Assembly (NCBI GenBank): GCA_025933895.1
Contig: JAICZB010000078.1
Span: forward strand, 1 to 8,851
Source: Thermoleophilia bacterium
GTDB lineage: Bacteria; Actinomycetota; Thermoleophilia; Gaiellales; Gaiellaceae
Length of the DNA: 8,851 nt
Direction: 5' to 3'
Made by a program: the position numbers and the translations under genes. Below, in pieces: positions 7,011 to 8,851 of this stretch (position 1 is the stretch's first letter; the number at the start of each line of letters is the position of its first letter). Below the pieces are notes generated by a model. It was not told the origin of the DNA. It saw nothing but the letters and a program-made list of their open reading frames with translations, and searched no databases.

Positions 7011-7063
7011 TAAGACGAAGGAGGTCGGGCTGTCCGCGGCCGCCGCCGCACGCGGCAGCACAT
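7010..7063 (-). CDS. Short Cys-Cys/Arg-rich ORF, candidate leader peptide
   Basis: ATG 7063 to TAG 7010 encodes MCCRVRRRPRTARPPSS (17 residues). An in-frame GTG at 7069 would give two more residues. The Shine-Dalgarno-like GGAGGAGAGG (7071-7080 on this strand) ends 7 nt before the ATG and is the best ribosome site in the block. Two consecutive Cys codons right after the start, followed by an Arg-rich basic tail, are unlike a functional small protein domain and recall the cysteine-rich leader ORFs that act as cysteine-responsive attenuators upstream of sulfur genes in mycobacteria. The gene downstream is a sulfotransferase, whose donor PAPS comes from the sulfate-assimilation pathway that also leads to cysteine. 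The stop codon abuts an attenuator-like hairpin and lies 1 nt before an in-frame ATG of the sulfotransferase (7008). The ORF is tiny and GC-rich, so chance is a real alternative. Confidence 0.4.
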   Translation of the reverse strand: MCCRVRRRPRTARPPSS

Positions 7064-7070
7064 GGGCACG

Positions 7071-7080
7071 CCTCTCCTCC
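7071..7080 (-). promoter_or_regulatory. Strong Shine-Dalgarno of the short leader ORF
   Basis: On the minus strand the bases read GGAGGAGAGG. The GAGG at the 3' end is 7 nt from ATG 7063, and the GGAG at the 5' end is about 7 nt from GTG 7069. The protein genes of the same block have much weaker sites (none convincing before 6909 or 8280), so the strength of this one supports real translation of the short ORF. It is followed by no other start in a long frame. Confidence 0.5.
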
Positions 7081-7081
7081 G

Positions 7082-7121
7082 GGAACGGCTCGCGGCCCCA
7101 CCCGCGGGCTGTTCCTTTTTT
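7082..7121 (+). terminator. Intrinsic (Rho-independent) terminator on the plus strand
   Basis: The stem arms are 7082-7095 (GGAACGGCTCGCGG) and 7102-7115 (CCGCGGGCTGTTCC): 14 pairs, of which two are G-U wobbles, with a 6-nt loop CCCCAC and six T immediately after (7116-7121). The two wobble positions become A-C mismatches on the minus strand and there is no T-run on that side, so the element is oriented to stop plus-strand transcription. Yet no plus-strand gene ends here: both flanking genes are on the minus strand and the nearest plus-strand gene ends at 5119. It may end a long flippase 3' UTR, an unannotated antisense RNA, or block antisense readthrough into the hydrolase gene. In the other direction it could still act weakly behind the hydrolase stop at 7132. 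Confidence 0.75.
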
Positions 7122-7131
7122 AGGGATTAAT

Positions 7132-8280
7132 TCAGTAGGGACGCCGCTGCTCGAGGCGCTTGACGGAGACGGCCCGGCGGAAGTTGGAAGCCATGCGCGC
7201 GGTTCCGGTCGGCTTCTCGCAGGCGGCGACGTCGAAGTACACGAACGCCTTCACGCGCGGATAGCGACCTTTGCGGAGCACCGTTCGCGCTTGCCCGTAC
7301 CACCGTTGAGCCTGCCCCAGTGTCGACGGCGCCCAGCAAACGCTGAACTCGGCGACCATGAGCGGCTTCTTGTGGGAGCCGGGCTTTCGGTAGACGCGGC
7401 CGGTTCCGTAGGCCGCCGCTCCGGGGCCGTCCGCCCACTTGTAGAAGCGGTAGGCACCCGTCGAGTCCGGTCTGCGGCCCTTGTCCTGGCCGAGGGCCGA
7501 GGGAAACGGGACCACGGGAGCCGAGACGGGGTTGTCGGGCGTCTTGCCGTAGGGATCCCACGCGAGCCAGTCCACGACCCGGTCTCCGGGGTAGAGGGCG
7601 TTCCACAGCGGGACCCGGGTCATGTATCCGGTCATGTTCCAGACGAAGATCACCGAGCTGCGCGCGCCGAGCGCTCGGAACCGCTCGTCGATGTGCCGCC
7701 ACGCGGCGACGTATTCGGCCGCCGTCCCGTACCGTCCGATCTCGTCCTCCGGTTCGGCGGCGAACGCCATGAAAACCTTCTCGTCGCCGTGCGTCGCCGA
7801 CCAGCTCCGGATCTTGCGCGCGAGGACGTCGACGTAGCTCGCGTCCATCGCTCCGCTCGCGACGTCCCGCCAGGGGATGATCTTGCCGTCGACCGATCGT
7901 GGCTTCCAGTCGAAGAAGTACATGTGGTGCGAGTCGACCGCCGCCTCGGCGCTCCGTCCGGGGAAGGATCTAGAGCCCGCGTAGCTCGAGAACGTCTTGT
8001 ACTCGTGGAAGATGTCGGACTGCCGGCCCGCGATGGCCTCGCCCGCGGCGAGAGTGGGCGCTCCAGTGGTGCCGAACCACGCGCCGCAGCTCGGGACGTA
8101 CTCGGCGTTCACGCGCCCGCACTTCGCTGGGTGCGCTCGCTTCGTCGTGTGAGCCGGCCGGCCGCCGTGCCCGGCCGCGGAGAGACCGATCGAGAGCGAG
8201 AGGATGAGGGCAGTGGCAATCGCGACCATCGATTTGCCTCGGTTCGCCTTCGCGACCTGCAGGAACGTCCCAGGTTTCAT
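7132..8280 (-). CDS. Secreted GH26-like glycoside hydrolase (beta-mannanase-related)
   Basis: 382 residues from ATG 8280. A basic N-terminus and hydrophobic stretch MVAIATALILSLSIGLSAAG (18-37) form a signal peptide or anchor, followed by a short basic linker and the domain from about 54. Its features fit a TIM-barrel of the GH26 type: CGAWFGTTG (65-73); FMAFAAEPEDE (170-180), where E176 is at the place of the acid/base; TAAEYVAAWRHIDERFRALGA (186-206); VIFVWNMTGY (210-219); YPGDRVVDWLAWDPYG (230-245); and PLMVAEFS (306-313), where E311 is at the place of the nucleophile. The usual His before the acid/base is Ala here. It may cut or edit the exported polymer, or an external mannan-like glycan. 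A TTG at 8322 would extend it by 14 residues, but ATG 8280 gives a better signal peptide and leaves the upstream inverted repeat non-coding. Family assignment is from motif memory, not a search. Confidence 0.78.
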   Translation of the reverse strand: MKPGTFLQVAKANRGKSMVAIATALILSLSIGLSAAGHGGRPAHTTKRAHPAKCGRVNAEYVPSCGAWFGTTGAPTLAAGEAIAGRQSDIFHEYKTFSSYAGSRSFPGRSAEAAVDSHHMYFFDWKPRSVDGKIIPWRDVASGAMDASYVDVLARKIRSWSATHGDEKVFMAFAAEPEDEIGRYGTAAEYVAAWRHIDERFRALGARSSVIFVWNMTGYMTRVPLWNALYPGDRVVDWLAWDPYGKTPDNPVSAPVVPFPSALGQDKGRRPDSTGAYRFYKWADGPGAAAYGTGRVYRKPGSHKKPLMVAEFSVCWAPSTLGQAQRWYGQARTVLRKGRYPRVKAFVYFDVAACEKPTGTARMASNFRRAVSVKRLEQRRPY

Positions 8281-8296
8281 ACAGGATCGTGCGGAC

Positions 8297-8319
8297 GGTC
8301 GCTTCGGCGTCCAGCGACC
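8297..8319. repeat. Inverted repeat between aldehyde dehydrogenase and hydrolase genes
   Basis: GGTCGCT (8297-8303) and AGCGACC (8313-8319) form a perfect 7-bp inverted repeat with a 9-nt spacer in the 60-bp gap between the dehydrogenase stop (8341) and the hydrolase ATG (8280). No T-run follows on either strand, so it is not a canonical intrinsic terminator. It may be an operator, a weak terminator or an mRNA hairpin 17 nt before the hydrolase start. Whether the two genes are cotranscribed cannot be decided. Confidence 0.35.
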
Positions 8320-8340
8320 CAACGGTACTGCAGAATCGCT

Positions 8341-8851
8341 CTAGTCGAGTCCGCCGCTCACGTCGAGCACGACCGTCTTGAGGTCCGTCATGTCGAGCAT
8401 CGTGTAGCGGCCGCCGATCCGTCCCCAGCCGGTTTGCGTCCCCGAGGCGCCGCCGAACGGCTCGTGCGCCTCCCAGTAGTCGGTCGAGTCGTTGACGACG
8501 ACGTTGCCCACCTGCAGCGCGTCTGCGACGCGGAAGGCGCGGCTGAGGCTCGACGTGTAGACCGCCGCCTGCAGGCCGAGGTGCGAGTCGTTCGCGACCG
8601 CGAGCGCCTCGTCGTCCGACGACACGCGCACGAGCGGGACGATCGGCCCGAACGTCTCCTCGCGGTTGATCAGCGTGTCGACGCCGACGTCCGCGACGAC
8701 GGTCGGCTGGTAGTAGAGGTCGGTCGGACGGCCGCCGTCACGCGAGCCCCCGGCGACGATGGTCGCGCCCTTGTCGACCGCGTCCTCCAGATGCGCATCC
8801 ATCTTGCGCGCCGTCGCCTCGTTGTTCATCGGCCCGACCCTGGTCGCGGCG
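8341..8851 (-). CDS. Aldehyde dehydrogenase family protein, C-terminal part (N-terminus outside window)
   Basis: The frame is open from the right edge to TAG 8341, giving the last 169 complete codons before the stop. RVGPMNNEATARKMDAHLEDA near the window edge, then GGSRDGGRPTDLYYQPTVVADV, REETFGPIVPLVRVSSDDEALAVAN, GLQAAVYTSSLSRAFRVADALQVGNVVVND and EPFGGASGTQTGWGRIGGRYTM are the standard C-terminal blocks of NAD(P)-dependent aldehyde dehydrogenases. The EETFGP motif carries the Glu that contacts the nicotinamide ribose. The catalytic Cys and the N-terminal cofactor domain lie upstream of the window. The substrate cannot be deduced. It is on the same strand as the hydrolase with a 60-bp gap, but nothing ties it functionally to polysaccharide synthesis; it is probably the border of the locus. 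Confidence 0.92.
   Translation of the reverse strand, partial: AATRVGPMNNEATARKMDAHLEDAVDKGATIVAGGSRDGGRPTDLYYQPTVVADVGVDTLINREETFGPIVPLVRVSSDDEALAVANDSHLGLQAAVYTSSLSRAFRVADALQVGNVVVNDSTDYWEAHEPFGGASGTQTGWGRIGGRYTMLDMTDLKTVVLDVSGGLD

Larger units (their letters stand above)
6910..7131 (-). promoter_or_regulatory. Leader region of the sulfotransferase gene (222 bp)
   Basis: This is the longest gene-free interval of the window. In the direction of sulfotransferase transcription it contains, in order: an A/T-rich stretch just after the hydrolase stop (about 7116-7131); an imperfect hairpin that is perfect only on the other strand; a strong Shine-Dalgarno; a 17-codon ORF with tandem Cys codons; two overlapping hairpins; and about 55 nt of unstructured GC-rich sequence before ATG 6909. 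The density of structure suggests regulation of the sulfotransferase-GT2 pair independently of the hydrolase. I could not identify a promoter; the A/T-rich stretch is a candidate site only. No known riboswitch consensus was recognised. Confidence 0.45.

Noticed and set aside
7062..7130. 22-codon plus-strand ORF (ATG 7062) running through the terminator stem
   Set aside because: The good SD-like AAGGAGGT (7018-7025) is 36 nt from the ATG, too far, and the coding part is mostly the terminator hairpin itself.

Overview
This is a GC-rich window from a chromosome that looks actinobacterial. Codon use is strongly G/C-ending, GTG starts occur, and genes overlap by 1-4 nt. The sulfotransferase carries a Cys-rich insert (CGCGEPF..CPHW) that I associate with high-GC actinobacterial families. 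A Thermoleophilia-type soil actinobacterium (Solirubrobacter/Gaiella-like) is my best guess, but the placement is inference. No rRNA, tRNA, CRISPR array or insertion sequence is visible.

The window is mostly a Wzx/Wzy-type surface-polysaccharide locus. Left block (1-3395, minus strand, transcribed right to left): an initiating polyprenyl-phosphate sugar-1-phosphate transferase, an Alg14-like/Alg13-like pair forming one split glycosyltransferase, and an O-antigen ligase/polymerase-type membrane protein whose C-terminus lies beyond position 1. The last three genes are tightly packed: a 13-bp gap, then 1-nt and 4-nt overlaps. Divergent from this block, across about 107 bp, is a Wzx-like flippase (3503-5119, plus strand).

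Right block (5057-8851, minus strand): a truncated aldehyde dehydrogenase (only its C-terminal part is in the window), a secreted GH26-like glycoside hydrolase, a PAPS-dependent sulfotransferase and a family-2 glycosyltransferase. The last two overlap by 4 nt, and the glycosyltransferase gene overlaps the convergent flippase gene by 63 bp at their 3' ends. Read together: the transferase loads the first sugar on undecaprenyl phosphate, the Alg13/14 pair and GT2 extend the unit, the sulfotransferase may sulfate it, the flippase exports it, the Wzy-like protein polymerises it, and the GH26-like enzyme may trim or release the product outside the cell. No chain-length regulator (Wzz/Wzc) is present here.

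The least expected part is the 222-bp interval between hydrolase and sulfotransferase (6910-7131). On the minus strand it holds a short ORF with a good Shine-Dalgarno, reading MCCRVRRRPRTARPPSS, followed at its stop codon by two hairpins that share bases and so exclude each other. This resembles a cysteine-sensing leader-peptide attenuator placed before a gene that consumes activated sulfate. The same interval contains, on the plus strand, a textbook intrinsic terminator (14-bp stem, six T) although no plus-strand gene ends nearby. It could end an antisense transcript, for example a long 3' UTR of the flippase gene. Both ideas come from reading the sequence only and are untested.
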